DNA of 64,000 nt from Roseiarcus sp963742305. GTDB taxonomy: Bacteria; Pseudomonadota; Alphaproteobacteria; Rhizobiales; Beijerinckiaceae. The notes beneath the pieces were generated by a model that worked only from the letters and a program-made list of their open reading frames with translations, ran no database searches and had not been told where the DNA came from. The stretch lies in contig CAVULN010000034.1 of assembly GCA_963742305.1 (NCBI GenBank), forward strand, positions 1-64,000, in the 5' to 3' direction. How positions within the stretch are numbered: the first letter of the stretch is position 1; every line of letters starts with the position of its first letter. Both the position numbers and the translations under genes were made by a program. Of this stretch, positions 1 to 8,852 are shown piece by piece.

Positions 1-28
1 TGCTGCTCTACCATTGAGCTACACCCGC
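1..28 (-). tRNA. tRNA-Gly, 5' part only (runs off the window edge)
   Basis: The complement of bases 28-1 reads as a tRNA 5' half: acceptor strand GCGGGTG, then TA, then a D-arm with AGCTCAATGGTAGAGC, the usual D-stem and the GG of the D-loop. The GCGGG acceptor with this D-arm is typical of alphaproteobacterial tRNA-Gly, and the following AGCA is compatible with the TCC isoacceptor. The anticodon lies outside the window, so the amino acid is inferred from the 5' half alone. Confidence 0.75.
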
Positions 29-219
29 GCCCGGGCGCTCCCGCGCCTTTTTGAAGCGCGGCGCTGCGGAAGCAGCCGTTTCTCGCAGGTCCGGGGCGCG
101 GAAGTCAACGGAGGCCCTCACCCCCGGCGCCCTTGCTGGCGGGGGCGAGAAAATGCGATTATGACGGCTTGATCGGCGCGAGACGCGCCGGCCGGATTTC
201 ACCCTCATAAGGCGACGAC

Positions 220-2061
220 ATGCCTGCCTATCGCTCCCGCACTTCGACCCACGGCCGCAACATGGCCGGCGCGCGCGGCCTCTGGCGCGCGACCGGCATG
301 AAGGACGGCGATTTCGGCAAGCCGATCATCGCGATCGCCAATTCCTTTACCCAGTTCGTGCCCGGCCACGTGCACCTGAAGGACCTCGGGCAGCTGGTGG
401 CGCGCGAGATCGAGGCGGCGGGCGGCGTCGCCAAGGAGTTCGACACCATCGCCGTCGACGACGGCATCGCCATGGGTCACGACGGCATGCTCTATTCGCT
501 GCCTTCGCGGGAACTCATCGCCGACAGCGTCGAATATATGGCCAACGCCCATTGCGCCGACGCGCTCGTGTGCATCTCGAACTGCGACAAGATCACGCCG
601 GGCATGCTAATGGCGGCGATGCGCCTCAACATCCCGGCGGTGTTCGTCTCCGGCGGCCCGATGGAAGCGGGCAAGGTCAAGCTCTCCACTGGCACCCGCA
701 GCGTCGACCTCATCGACGCAATGGTCGCCGCCGCAGATTCGAAAGTCTCGGACGCCGACGTCGCGGTGATGGAACGTTCCGCCTGCCCGACCTGCGGTTC
801 GTGCTCGGGCATGTTCACCGCCAATTCGATGAACTGCCTGACCGAGGCCCTGGGCCTCTCGCTGCCCGGCAACGGCACGGTTGTCGCGACCCACGCCGAC
901 CGGCGGCGCCTGTTTGTCGAGGCGGGCCATCTCATCGTCGATCTCGCGCGGCGCTGGTACGAGGACGGCGACGAGGGCGCGCTGCCGCGGGGGATCGCCA
1001 CCTTCAAGGCGTTCGAGAACGCCATGACCCTCGACATCGCCATGGGGGGCTCGACCAACACCGTCCTGCACTTGCTCGCCGCCGCGCATGAAGCGGGAAT
1101 CGACTTCACCATGGCCGACATCGACCGGCTGTCGCGCCGCGTACCGTGCCTGTGCAAGGTCGCTCCGTCCGTCGCCGACGTGCATGTCGAGGACGTGCAT
1201 CGCGCGGGCGGCGTGATGGGGATATTGGGCGAACTCGACCGCGGGGGGCTCCTCAACCGCGATGTGCGGATGGTGCACGCCGAGTCGCTCGACCATGCGC
1301 TCTCGCGCAACGACATCATGCGCGCGAAGAGCAAGGCGACGCGCGAATTCTTTCTTGCGGGGCCCGGCGGGGTGCCGACCCAGGTCGCGTTCAGTCAGTC
1401 GGCGCGCTATCCCTCGCTCGACGAGGACCGCGCCAAGGGCGTGATCCGCGATGTCGACCACGCCTTCTCCAAGGACGGCGGCCTCGCCGTGCTCTACGGC
1501 AATATCGCGATCGACGGCTCGATCGTGAAGACGGCCGGGGTCGACGCCGGCAGCCTGAAGTTCAAGGGCCCGGCGCGTATTTTCGAAAGCCAGGACGACG
1601 CGGTGCAGGGGATCCTGGGCGGCAAGGTCGCGGCCGGCGACGTCGTCGTCATCCGCTACGAGGGGCCGCGCGGGGGTCCGGGCATGCAGGAAATGCTTTA
1701 TCCCACCAGCTATCTCAAATCGCGCGGGCTCGGCAAGGCTTGCGCCCTCGTCACCGACGGGCGCTTCTCGGGCGGCACGTCGGGCCTTTCGATCGGCCAT
1801 GTGTCCCCCGAAGCCGCCGAAGGCGGCGCCATCGGCCTGATCGAAGAGGGCGATCAGATCGCGATCGACATTCCGGCGCGCTCGATCAATGTCCTCGTCG
1901 ACGATGTGACGCTGAGCCATCGCCGCGCCGAGATCGAGCGCAAGGGCGCGAGCGCCTGGAAGCCCGCAAAGCCGCGCAAGCGGGCGGTGTCGACAGCCTT
2001 GCGCGCCTATGCCGCCTTCGCGACCAGCGCCGCGCGCGGGGCGGTCAGGGAAGTCCCGTAA
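220..2061 (+). CDS. ilvD: Dihydroxy-acid dehydratase
   Basis: This enzyme dehydrates 2,3-dihydroxy-isovalerate and 2,3-dihydroxy-3-methylvalerate to the 2-keto acids of valine, leucine and isoleucine synthesis in the cytosol. The 613-residue length equals the bacterial family. The ISNCDKITPG motif gives a cluster cysteine at residue 122 and the carbamylated lysine region, SACPTCGSCSGMF gives the cysteine at 195, and AVDDGIAMG carries Asp80/Asp81 for metal binding. The ATG at 220 follows an AAGG ribosome site. A sensor kinase starts only 8 bases after the stop codon, so the two may be co-transcribed. The leuB gene at 11968 and ilvE at 58303 belong to the same pathway but are not linked. Confidence 0.97.
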   Translation: MPAYRSRTSTHGRNMAGARGLWRATGMKDGDFGKPIIAIANSFTQFVPGHVHLKDLGQLVAREIEAAGGVAKEFDTIAVDDGIAMGHDGMLYSLPSRELIADSVEYMANAHCADALVCISNCDKITPGMLMAAMRLNIPAVFVSGGPMEAGKVKLSTGTRSVDLIDAMVAAADSKVSDADVAVMERSACPTCGSCSGMFTANSMNCLTEALGLSLPGNGTVVATHADRRRLFVEAGHLIVDLARRWYEDGDEGALPRGIATFKAFENAMTLDIAMGGSTNTVLHLLAAAHEAGIDFTMADIDRLSRRVPCLCKVAPSVADVHVEDVHRAGGVMGILGELDRGGLLNRDVRMVHAESLDHALSRNDIMRAKSKATREFFLAGPGGVPTQVAFSQSARYPSLDEDRAKGVIRDVDHAFSKDGGLAVLYGNIAIDGSIVKTAGVDAGSLKFKGPARIFESQDDAVQGILGGKVAAGDVVVIRYEGPRGGPGMQEMLYPTSYLKSRGLGKACALVTDGRFSGGTSGLSIGHVSPEAAEGGAIGLIEEGDQIAIDIPARSINVLVDDVTLSHRRAEIERKGASAWKPAKPRKRAVSTALRAYAAFATSAARGAVREVP

Positions 2062-2069
2062 GGGGTTTC

Positions 2070-3452
2070 ATGCTCAAGGCGCTCAGCGCGCGGTCGATCG
2101 CTTCACGTCTGTTTCTGTCCGCGGCGTTTTGGAGCATCCTCATCCTCGCCCTCGCGGGGCTGGGCCTCAGCGCCCTCAACAAGCAGTGGACCGAGGCCAA
2201 TTTCGACGAGACGCTCGGCGTTTATCTCAAGGCGCTGGTCGCCGACGCCGCGGTCCCGGGCGAGGAGGGGAAGCCCGCGGCGCCGGCGGCGATAGCGCCG
2301 CAGTTCGAGCTCGCCTTCTCGGGCTGGTACTGGCAGATCACCCGCACCGACGTGAACCCGCCGGAAGTCCGCGCCTCGAAGTCGCTGTTTGCGACCCAGC
2401 TGCCGCAGCTCGACGCCGCGGGGGGCGACCGCGGCGCCATCCTCAGCGGCTATGTCGTCGGACCGGGCGGCCATCAGTTGAGGATGATCGAGCGCGAGAT
2501 CGACGCCGGCGACGACGGGCGATATCTGGTCCAGGTCGCCGCCAACGCCGACGTGATCCAGGCGCAGGAGCGCAGCTTCGAATGGGGGCTCGCGGCGACG
2601 TTCCTCACCCTGGCGCTGGCGCTGATCGGCTCAACCGCGCTTGCGGTTCGATTTGGCCTGCGTCCGCTCAGGGGCTTGCGGGAAGGGGTGGCCGCGATCC
2701 GCCGCGGGGAAGCCGAGCGCATCGCCGGCGAATTTCCGCCAGACCTCGCGCCGCTGGCGACCGAGGTCAATCAGCTGATCGACGCCAACCGCGAGATCGT
2801 CGAACGCGCGCGCACCCAGGTGGGCAATCTCGCCCATGCGCTCAAGACGCCGCTCAGCGTGCTGATGAACGAGGCCGATTCGGAGAGCGGCGGCCTGCCG
2901 GAAAAGGTGCGCGAACAGACCGAGATCATGCGCCGGCAGGTGACGTTCTATCTCGACCGCGCCCGCGCCGCCGCCCGCGCCCGGATCTTCGGCGCGGCGA
3001 CCGAAGTGAAGCCGGTCGTCGACGGGCTCGTGCGCACCTACGAAAAGCTGCACGACGACCGTCCGCTGACCTTCGACGTCGCGTTGCAGCCGGGCCTCAA
3101 GTTTCGGGGCGAGGCCCAGGATCTCACCGACCTCATCGGCAACCTGCTCGACAACGCTGGAAAATGGGCGCGCGAAAGAGTGTCGATCCATGCACGGCGC
3201 GCCGCCGTCGCGCAGGACAAGGACGCCGGCCGCTTTCTTGTCGCCGAGATCGATGACGACGGCCCTGGCCTCGACAGAAACGCCCGCGCCGCCGCTCTCG
3301 AGCGCGGCAAGCGGCTCGACGAGTCGCGCCCGGGCTCCGGCCTTGGCCTGTCGATCGTGGTCGAGCTCGCCTCGATCTACGGCGGCGAACTCAGGCTCGA
3401 CGAAAGCCCCCTCGGGGGCTTGCGCGCGATCCTCAGGCTGCCGTGCCTTTGA
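2070..3452 (+). CDS. Sensor histidine kinase, FeuQ/PhoQ-like, no adjacent response regulator
   Basis: A 460-residue membrane kinase. A first membrane helix lies at about residues 12-34, then a periplasmic domain of roughly 135 residues, a second helix near 170-190, a HAMP-like linker, an H-box NLAHALKTPLSVL with phospho-acceptor His256, and an ATPase domain with NLLDNAGKWA, DDGPGL and GSGLGLSIV. The start is the ATG at 2070, 8 bases after ilvD. In Rhizobium and Sinorhizobium the FeuQ kinase sits beside the cycHJKL (ccmIEFH) genes, as here, so a FeuQ-type role is the best guess. The usual partner regulator feuP is absent; ilvD occupies its place. Confidence 0.85.
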   Translation: MLKALSARSIASRLFLSAAFWSILILALAGLGLSALNKQWTEANFDETLGVYLKALVADAAVPGEEGKPAAPAAIAPQFELAFSGWYWQITRTDVNPPEVRASKSLFATQLPQLDAAGGDRGAILSGYVVGPGGHQLRMIEREIDAGDDGRYLVQVAANADVIQAQERSFEWGLAATFLTLALALIGSTALAVRFGLRPLRGLREGVAAIRRGEAERIAGEFPPDLAPLATEVNQLIDANREIVERARTQVGNLAHALKTPLSVLMNEADSESGGLPEKVREQTEIMRRQVTFYLDRARAAARARIFGAATEVKPVVDGLVRTYEKLHDDRPLTFDVALQPGLKFRGEAQDLTDLIGNLLDNAGKWARERVSIHARRAAVAQDKDAGRFLVAEIDDDGPGLDRNARAAALERGKRLDESRPGSGLGLSIVVELASIYGGELRLDESPLGGLRAILRLPCL

Positions 3453-3598
3453 CGGGGCGCGCGCCTTCGCCGTTCCGCGCAATTGCGCGCCGCGAAAAAG
3501 CGCGCGAAATCAAAGGTATCTGGAGCCGCTGCGATTCCGCCGAATCGCGGCAGGCCTCCCAAGCGAAGCTTGACCGACCTTGCGGGAGAACTGGAACG

Positions 3599-4030
3599 AT
3601 GCGGCTGACCCTTCTCACGATCGCCCTTGCCTCGCTCGGCCTGGCTGGCTGTCAAAGCGTCGGCTCCGGCACGCCGCCGGTCGCCTCCGCTGGGCCGGCG
3701 GGCGCCGCCGCGTCCGCGCCAACTGAAACCCCCGCCCCGGCGATCCCGACCGGCGCGGCGCTTGGCGGCGTCCTTGGCGGGCCGGTCGGGGCGTCGCTCA
3801 CCGACGACGACCGCGCCGCCGCCTGGAACGCGCAGATCGCGGCGCTCAATTCAGGCCAGCGCCGCTCCTGGCGCGGCGATCACGGGGTGTTCGGCCTGGT
3901 CGAGCCCGGCCAGACGACCGGCGCCGGCTGCCGCGCCTATTCGCAAACCATCTTTATCGCCGGACGGCCTACCCACGGCCGGGGGGTCGGCTGCAAGCAG
4001 CCGGACGGAAGCTGGAAAATGACCAGCTGA
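3599..4030 (+). CDS. Small lipoprotein of the 17-kDa surface antigen / RT0821 type
   Basis: A 143-residue protein. It begins with a signal peptide ending in the lipobox LGLAGC, so Cys18 would be lipidated. A low-complexity Ala/Pro linker follows, then a short glycine-rich stretch (GGVLGGPVGASL) and a C-terminal domain with two cysteines (GAGCRAYSQ and GVGCKQPDG). Proteins like this in rickettsiae and rhizobia are called 17-kDa surface antigens and are outer-membrane lipoproteins of unknown function. It stands alone between the kinase and the ccm genes. The start at 3599 is set by the signal peptide. Confidence 0.75.
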   Translation: MRLTLLTIALASLGLAGCQSVGSGTPPVASAGPAGAAASAPTETPAPAIPTGAALGGVLGGPVGASLTDDDRAAAWNAQIAALNSGQRRSWRGDHGVFGLVEPGQTTGAGCRAYSQTIFIAGRPTHGRGVGCKQPDGSWKMTS

Positions 4031-4121
4031 GTTTTTGACGGGACCTCAACTCTGCTTTGCGATAACAGAGCGCTGATTTTTCCCCGAAAGCCTTCGTTAA
4101 GGCTGGCCTTAAGGCTCGTCG

Positions 4122-5216
4122 ATGGTGTGGTTCGTCCTGGCTGGAATGGCCGCCCTTGCGGCGCTCGCGGCGGTTTGGCCGCTCATTCGCGCGCCGGGCC
4201 GCGCCGCCGGCGACCCGGCCGCCAATGAGACGGCGTTCTACAAGGCGCAGCTTCAGGAAATCAGACGCGATGTCGAACGCGGCGTCTTGCCGCAAGGGGA
4301 GGCGGAGAGCGCGCGCGCTGAAGCCGCGCGGCGCCTCATCGCGGCGGCCGAGTCCGGCGCCCCGCCGGCGCCCGCCCCCGCATCCCGCCGCTCCCGTTTC
4401 GCCGCCGCCGCCCTGATCGCGGTTTCCCTGCCTCTGATCGCCCTTCCCCTTTACGCGCGCCTCGGCCGGCCCGCGATGCCCGACGAACCGCTGGCGAGCC
4501 GCCGGGTCGGGCCCAACGGCCCGGGCGAGATCGAGGCGGCGGTCGCCGCGGTCGAGGCGCGGCTCGCCGCCAAGCCGGACGACGGCAAGGGCTGGGCGGT
4601 CATCGCCCCGGTCTACATGCGGCTCGATCGCTTTTCCGACGCCGCCCACGCCTACGCCGAGGCGCTGCGCCTCCTGGGCGAGGATCCCGCGCGCCGCGCG
4701 GCTTACGGCCAGGCCCTGGTCGCCGAGGCGGGCGGCGTGGTCACCGACAAGGCGCGCGAGGCGTTCGACCGGGCGCTCGCCGATGAGCCCGGCCAGCCGG
4801 AGGCGCGTTTCTATGTCGCGCTCGCCGCAGAACAGGATGGCAGGAAGGCCGACGCGATTCGGGACTACGAATTGCTCATCGCCGATTCGCCGCCCAAGGC
4901 GCAGTGGCGTCAAATGGTGAACGCGCGCCTCGCGGCGCTCAAGGGCGAACCTCCGCCGGCGGGGGACGCCGCGATCCCGGAGGCTCAGCGCCCGATGATC
5001 GAGGGCATGGTGAACCGGCTCGCGACGCGGCTCGCCAGCAATGGCGGGAACATCGACGAATGGAGCCGCCTTATTCGCGCCTATACCGTGCTGCATGAGG
5101 CCGGCAAGGCCAAGGCGGCGCTCGCCGACGCGCGCAAGGCTCTCGCGCCCGACGCCAGCGCGGTCGCAAGCCTCGACAAGCTCGCGCGCGCCCTTGGCCT
5201 TGGAGACGCCAATTGA
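4122..5216 (+). CDS. ccmI: Cytochrome c maturation protein CcmI (CycH)
   Basis: CcmI is the membrane-bound apocytochrome c chaperone of the system I maturation pathway. This 364-residue copy has an N-terminal membrane helix (about residues 2-20), a loop with the characteristic FYKAQLQEIRRDVERG segment, a second helix around residues 88-110 and a C-terminal periplasmic TPR domain that binds apocytochrome c. It is first in a four-gene run with overlapping start and stop codons (ccmI-ccmE-ccmF-ccmH). A 91-base gap separates it from the lipoprotein gene, leaving room for a promoter. ccmABCDG are not in the window. Confidence 0.93.
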   Translation: MVWFVLAGMAALAALAAVWPLIRAPGRAAGDPAANETAFYKAQLQEIRRDVERGVLPQGEAESARAEAARRLIAAAESGAPPAPAPASRRSRFAAAALIAVSLPLIALPLYARLGRPAMPDEPLASRRVGPNGPGEIEAAVAAVEARLAAKPDDGKGWAVIAPVYMRLDRFSDAAHAYAEALRLLGEDPARRAAYGQALVAEAGGVVTDKAREAFDRALADEPGQPEARFYVALAAEQDGRKADAIRDYELLIADSPPKAQWRQMVNARLAALKGEPPPAGDAAIPEAQRPMIEGMVNRLATRLASNGGNIDEWSRLIRAYTVLHEAGKAKAALADARKALAPDASAVASLDKLARALGLGDAN

Positions 5217-5665
5217 CGCGCCGGGGCCGCCGCCTTTCGCTCATCGCCTTAAGCCTCGCCGTGGTCGGCGCGGCGGCGGGCCTGTCGCTTTACGCGCTCT
5301 CGGGCAGCATCGTGTTCTTCCTCAGTCCGACCGAAGTGGTGCAGAAGGCGGTCGCGCCCGGGGCGCGGCTGCGCATCGGCGGCCTCGTCAAGCCGGGCTC
5401 GGTGGTCAAATCCGGAAACGAGAAGGTCGCCTTCGTCCTCACCGACGGCGCGACCGATCTCAAGGTCGCCTACCAGGGCCTGCTGCCGGACCTGTTCCGC
5501 GAGGGTCAGGGCGTGGTCGCCGAAGGCGTGATCGAGGCGCCGGGCCTGATGCGCGCCGACACCATCCTCGCCAAGCATGACGAGCGCTATATGCCGCGCG
5601 AGGTGGTCGAGGCCTTGAAGAAACAGGGCCGCTGGCAGGAAGGCGAGGGGACGGCGCGCCAATGA
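5213..5665 (+). CDS. ccmE: Haem chaperone CcmE (CycJ)
   Basis: CcmE covalently holds haem in the periplasm before transfer to apocytochrome c. The 150-residue protein has one N-terminal membrane anchor, the OB-fold body with VVAEGV, and the LAKHDERYMP motif whose His122 is the haem-binding residue. Translation appears to start at TTG 5213, which overlaps the ccmI stop codon (TTGA), indicating translational coupling. The length is normal for the family. Confidence 0.95.
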   Translation: MTRRGRRLSLIALSLAVVGAAAGLSLYALSGSIVFFLSPTEVVQKAVAPGARLRIGGLVKPGSVVKSGNEKVAFVLTDGATDLKVAYQGLLPDLFREGQGVVAEGVIEAPGLMRADTILAKHDERYMPREVVEALKKQGRWQEGEGTARQ

Positions 5666-7647
5666 TCGTCGAGATCGGCCATTTCGCCCTGGCGCTCGCG
5701 CTTGCCGCCGCGCTCGCTCAAACAGTCGCGCCATTCTGGGGCGCGCGCATCGGCGACGACGGTCTCATGAACGTCGGGCGCAACGCGGCGCTGATCCAGC
5801 TCGCCCTGATCGCGATCGCGTTCGCCGCGCTCGTCAACGCGCATCTGACGTCGGACTTTTCCGTTCTCAACGTCGCCGAGAACTCGAACCAGGCGATGCC
5901 GGCGATCTACAAGATTTCCGGCGTGTGGGGAAACCACGAAGGCTCGATGCTGCTGTGGGTCCTGATCCTCGCGATCTTCGGCGGCCTCGTCGCGATCTTC
6001 GGCCGCGCGCTGCCGAACCGGCTCCGCGCCGACGCGCTCGCTGTTCAGGGGGCAATCAGCCTGGCGTTCCTGGCCTTCATCCTGCTGACCTCGAACCCGT
6101 TTTTGCGGCTATCGCCCGCGCCCTTCGAGGGACGCGACCTCAATCCGATATTGCAGGATCCCGGCCTCGCGATCCATCCACCGCTGCTCTATCTCGGCTA
6201 CGTCGGCTTCTCGATCGTCTATTCGTTCGCCGCCGCGGCGCTGATCGAAGGCCGGATCGACGCGGCCTGGGCGCGTTTCGTGCGGCCGTTCACCCTCGTC
6301 GCCTGGAGCTTCCTCACCCTTGGCATCGCCGCTGGCTCCTTCTGGGCCTATTACACGCTCGGCTGGGGCGGCTTCTGGTTCTGGGACCCGGTCGAGAACG
6401 CGTCCTTCATGCCGTGGCTCGCAGGCACCGCCTTCCTCCATTCGGTCGCGGTGATGGAGAAGCGCGACGCGCTCAAGGTCTGGACGATTTTTCTCGCCAT
6501 CCTCGCCTTCTCATTTTCGCTGCTCGGCACCTTCCTCGTGCGCTCGGGCGTGCTCACGTCGGTACACGCCTTCGCCAACGATCCGCGCCGCGGTGTGTTC
6601 ATCCTGGCGATCCTCGCCTTATTCATTTCCGGTTCGCTCGCGTTGTTCGCCTGGCGGGCCCCGACGCTGAAGCAAGGCGGGCTGTTCGCGCCCGTCTCGC
6701 GCGAGGGGGCGCTTGTGGTCAACAATCTGCTGCTCACCGCTGCATGCGCGACGGTGCTGCTCGGCACCCTCTATCCGCTGGCGCTCGAGCAGCTGACCGG
6801 CGAGAAGATCAGCGTCGGCGCCCCTTTCTTCAACCTGACCTGCGGCGCCCTGTTGCTGACCGCCTGTTTCGCCGCGCCGTTCGGCTTCTCGCTCGCCTGG
6901 AAGCGCGGCGATCTGCTCGGCGTCGTTCAGAGGCTCGCCTTCGCCATCATCATTGGCGCCGTGACCGCTGTCGTGGCGGAGGCGTGGCTTCGAGGCGGCT
7001 CGATCTTCGCGCCGCTCGCGATGGGGCTTTCGATCTTCGTCGTCATCGGCACGCTGATCGAGGTTTTCCTGCGCGCGTGGCGGCCGGGTCTCGGCGCCGG
7101 CGCCGCGCTCACGCGCGCGCTTGGCCTGCCGCTGTCGTTCTTCGGCGGGGCGCTCGCCCATCTCGGCCTTGGGATCACCCTATTGGGGCTCTCGGGCCTC
7201 GGCTTCGGCGCCGAGGCGATCGCGACCCTGCACAAGGGCGCGCCCGTCGAGGTCGGGCCCTATTCGATCACGCTGGATTCGGTCGGCGAACGGGTCGGGC
7301 CGAATTACAAGGAGAGCGTTGCCGAGGTCACCGTGCGCTCGGGCGGCGCGGTCGTCGCTCGCCTTGAGCCGGCGCGGCGCCAGTTCGACTCTCGCGAGAT
7401 GACCACCACCCAGGCGGGCCTCGCGACCCTTCATTTCGGCCAGGTCTATGTCGCGACCGGCGACCCCGCGCCGGACGGCGCCGTGCCCGCCCGTCTCTAC
7501 TGGAAGCCGCTGGTGACGCTGATCTGGCTCGGCGCAGCCGCCATGGCGCTCGGCGGCGGACTGTCGCTCGCCGACCGGCGCCTTCGCTTCGGCGCGGCGG
7601 CCAGGGCGAAGGCCGGCGGGCGCTCGCTGGCGCAACCGGCGCAATGA
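5662..7647 (+). CDS. ccmF: Haem lyase subunit CcmF (CycK)
   Basis: CcmF is the large polytopic component of the cytochrome c haem lyase that joins haem to the CXXCH motif of apocytochrome c. The 661-residue protein has many membrane helices and the tryptophan-rich WWD-type signature GWGGFWFWDPVENASFMPW that faces the periplasm and contacts haem. Histidine-containing loops such as NPFLRLSP and LAIHPPLLYLGY match the family. Its ATG overlaps the ccmE stop (ATGA). The gene is full length. Confidence 0.97.
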   Translation: MIVEIGHFALALALAAALAQTVAPFWGARIGDDGLMNVGRNAALIQLALIAIAFAALVNAHLTSDFSVLNVAENSNQAMPAIYKISGVWGNHEGSMLLWVLILAIFGGLVAIFGRALPNRLRADALAVQGAISLAFLAFILLTSNPFLRLSPAPFEGRDLNPILQDPGLAIHPPLLYLGYVGFSIVYSFAAAALIEGRIDAAWARFVRPFTLVAWSFLTLGIAAGSFWAYYTLGWGGFWFWDPVENASFMPWLAGTAFLHSVAVMEKRDALKVWTIFLAILAFSFSLLGTFLVRSGVLTSVHAFANDPRRGVFILAILALFISGSLALFAWRAPTLKQGGLFAPVSREGALVVNNLLLTAACATVLLGTLYPLALEQLTGEKISVGAPFFNLTCGALLLTACFAAPFGFSLAWKRGDLLGVVQRLAFAIIIGAVTAVVAEAWLRGGSIFAPLAMGLSIFVVIGTLIEVFLRAWRPGLGAGAALTRALGLPLSFFGGALAHLGLGITLLGLSGLGFGAEAIATLHKGAPVEVGPYSITLDSVGERVGPNYKESVAEVTVRSGGAVVARLEPARRQFDSREMTTTQAGLATLHFGQVYVATGDPAPDGAVPARLYWKPLVTLIWLGAAAMALGGGLSLADRRLRFGAAARAKAGGRSLAQPAQ

Positions 7648-8114
7648 TCATGCGCCTTGTCCGTTTCGCGCTCTGTCTCGCTATCGCGCTGGCCTCGGGG
7701 CCGGCCCTCGCCGTGCAGCCGGACGAAGTGATGAAGGACCCGGCGCTCGAAGCGCGCGCCCGCGCGCTCTCGGCCGAATTGCGCTGCCTCGTCTGCCAGA
7801 ACGAATTGATCGACGATTCCGAGGCTCAACTCGCGCGCGACATCCGCCTGCTCATTCGCACCCGCATCGCCAAGGGCGAGAGCAACGATCAGGTGCGCGC
7901 CTATCTCGTCTCCCGCTACGGCGATTTCATTCTGCTCAAACCGCCGTTCAAGCCGGACACGTTGCTGCTATGGCTGAGCCCGCTTATCGCCCTGGGCGTT
8001 GGCGCCGCCGCGGTGATCATCGCCCGGCGCCGCGCGCCAGGCGCGACCCCGGGTTTGAGCGCCGAAGAGGAAGCCAGGCTCGCCGCGCTGACCGACCGCG
8101 ATGCGGGCGGGTGA
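7644..8114 (+). CDS. ccmH: Thiol oxidoreductase CcmH (CycL)
   Basis: CcmH keeps the haem-binding cysteines of apocytochrome c reduced and works with CcmI and CcmF. The 156-residue protein has a cleavable signal peptide, the LRCLVCQN motif with redox cysteines 48 and 51, and a C-terminal membrane helix near residues 108-126. The start overlaps the ccmF stop. Downstream, a small exported-protein gene begins 14 bases before the ccmH stop, so the operon probably continues. Confidence 0.96.
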   Translation: MIMRLVRFALCLAIALASGPALAVQPDEVMKDPALEARARALSAELRCLVCQNELIDDSEAQLARDIRLLIRTRIAKGESNDQVRAYLVSRYGDFILLKPPFKPDTLLLWLSPLIALGVGAAAVIIARRRAPGATPGLSAEEEARLAALTDRDAGG

Positions 8115-8553
8115 CCTCTCAAGGCACGCCTGGCGGCATGGGTTCGCTGCCGTCGCAACGGCAATCGCCCTCTTCTCGGCCCCGCCGGCCTCAGCCTTGG
8201 CCGCGTCATGCACCCCGGAGGTCACGGCGCAAATCCGCTTGTCCGCGGGCAAGGCCTGCTGGACCTATCATGGGCCGGCGACCTTGTTTATCGGCTCTTT
8301 CTCGAGCGGAAAGGCGATTTCTGCGCAAATGACGGGGCAGGAGACCGACTACGACCCGCGCAGCGGGCGCGCCTCGACCGTTTCGCGGCCGCGCGATCCG
8401 AATGTCGAGGGACCGGGCGGCTTCTTCTTCGGCGCTCCCGAGGCGCCGGGAGTCCTCACCTTTGTCGCGCCCGCCACCGGAACCTACCGCTTCAGTTTCT
8501 CGCCCTGCGCCATGTGGGGCGCGCCGGGGAAGGTGAGGATTTGCGCGCGCTGA
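8101..8553 (+). CDS. Exported protein of unknown function coupled to ccmH
   Basis: I do not recognise this family. The 150-residue product has a twin-basic N terminus, a hydrophobic signal segment ending near ASALAAS, and a mature part of about 115 residues with four cysteines (SCTPEV, KACWTYHG, SPCAMWG and RICAR), which would suit two disulfide bonds in the periplasm. Aromatic and glycine residues are frequent (GPGGFFFG). The start lies inside ccmH (14-base overlap), which suggests co-expression with cytochrome c maturation. Codon use matches the neighbours. Function is not assigned. Confidence 0.7.
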   Translation: MRAGDLSRHAWRHGFAAVATAIALFSAPPASALAASCTPEVTAQIRLSAGKACWTYHGPATLFIGSFSSGKAISAQMTGQETDYDPRSGRASTVSRPRDPNVEGPGGFFFGAPEAPGVLTFVAPATGTYRFSFSPCAMWGAPGKVRICAR

Positions 8554-8792
8554 CGGGCGGAACCCTTCGCGCTCCAACACATCGGCTTCGGCAATTGCAA
8601 GATAACGGGCGACAACTTTATTAAGGCAACTGCGGTTGCATCAAGCAAATCTCGGGAATGATTATGACGATTTGAAAACGAACGCCCAATTCACCCTGCG
8701 ACGCACACGCTACAATGTGACAAATCGTTGACATTACGCCGTCTAAACGTTGACTCTCCTGCGTTGAAAACATTTTTTTCAGCAATGACACC

Positions 8793-8820
8793 TTGAGAAC
8801 AAATTCGCACGTCATAAGAT
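8793..8820 (+). promoter_or_regulatory. Possible sigma-70-type promoter for the small gene at 8853
   Basis: The AT-richer gap 8554-8852 contains TTGAGA (8793-8798), a 16-base spacer and TAAGAT (8815-8820), a reasonable -35/-10 pair. A start about 6-8 bases further would give a short leader with the AAGGAGG ribosome site at 8840-8846. The rest of the gap shows no coding signal. Confidence 0.4.
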
Positions 8821-8852
8821 GCCTCGAACTCAAGCGAGAAAGGAGGCCGCTC

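Noticed and set aside
29..219. Attenuator or leader peptide before ilvD
   Set aside because: No run of Ile, Leu or Val codons and no terminator hairpin with T-tract was seen.
607..1920. 437-residue open frame opposite ilvD, and similar long antisense frames opposite other genes
   Set aside because: These are shadows of high-GC coding sequence; the sense genes carry clear family motifs.
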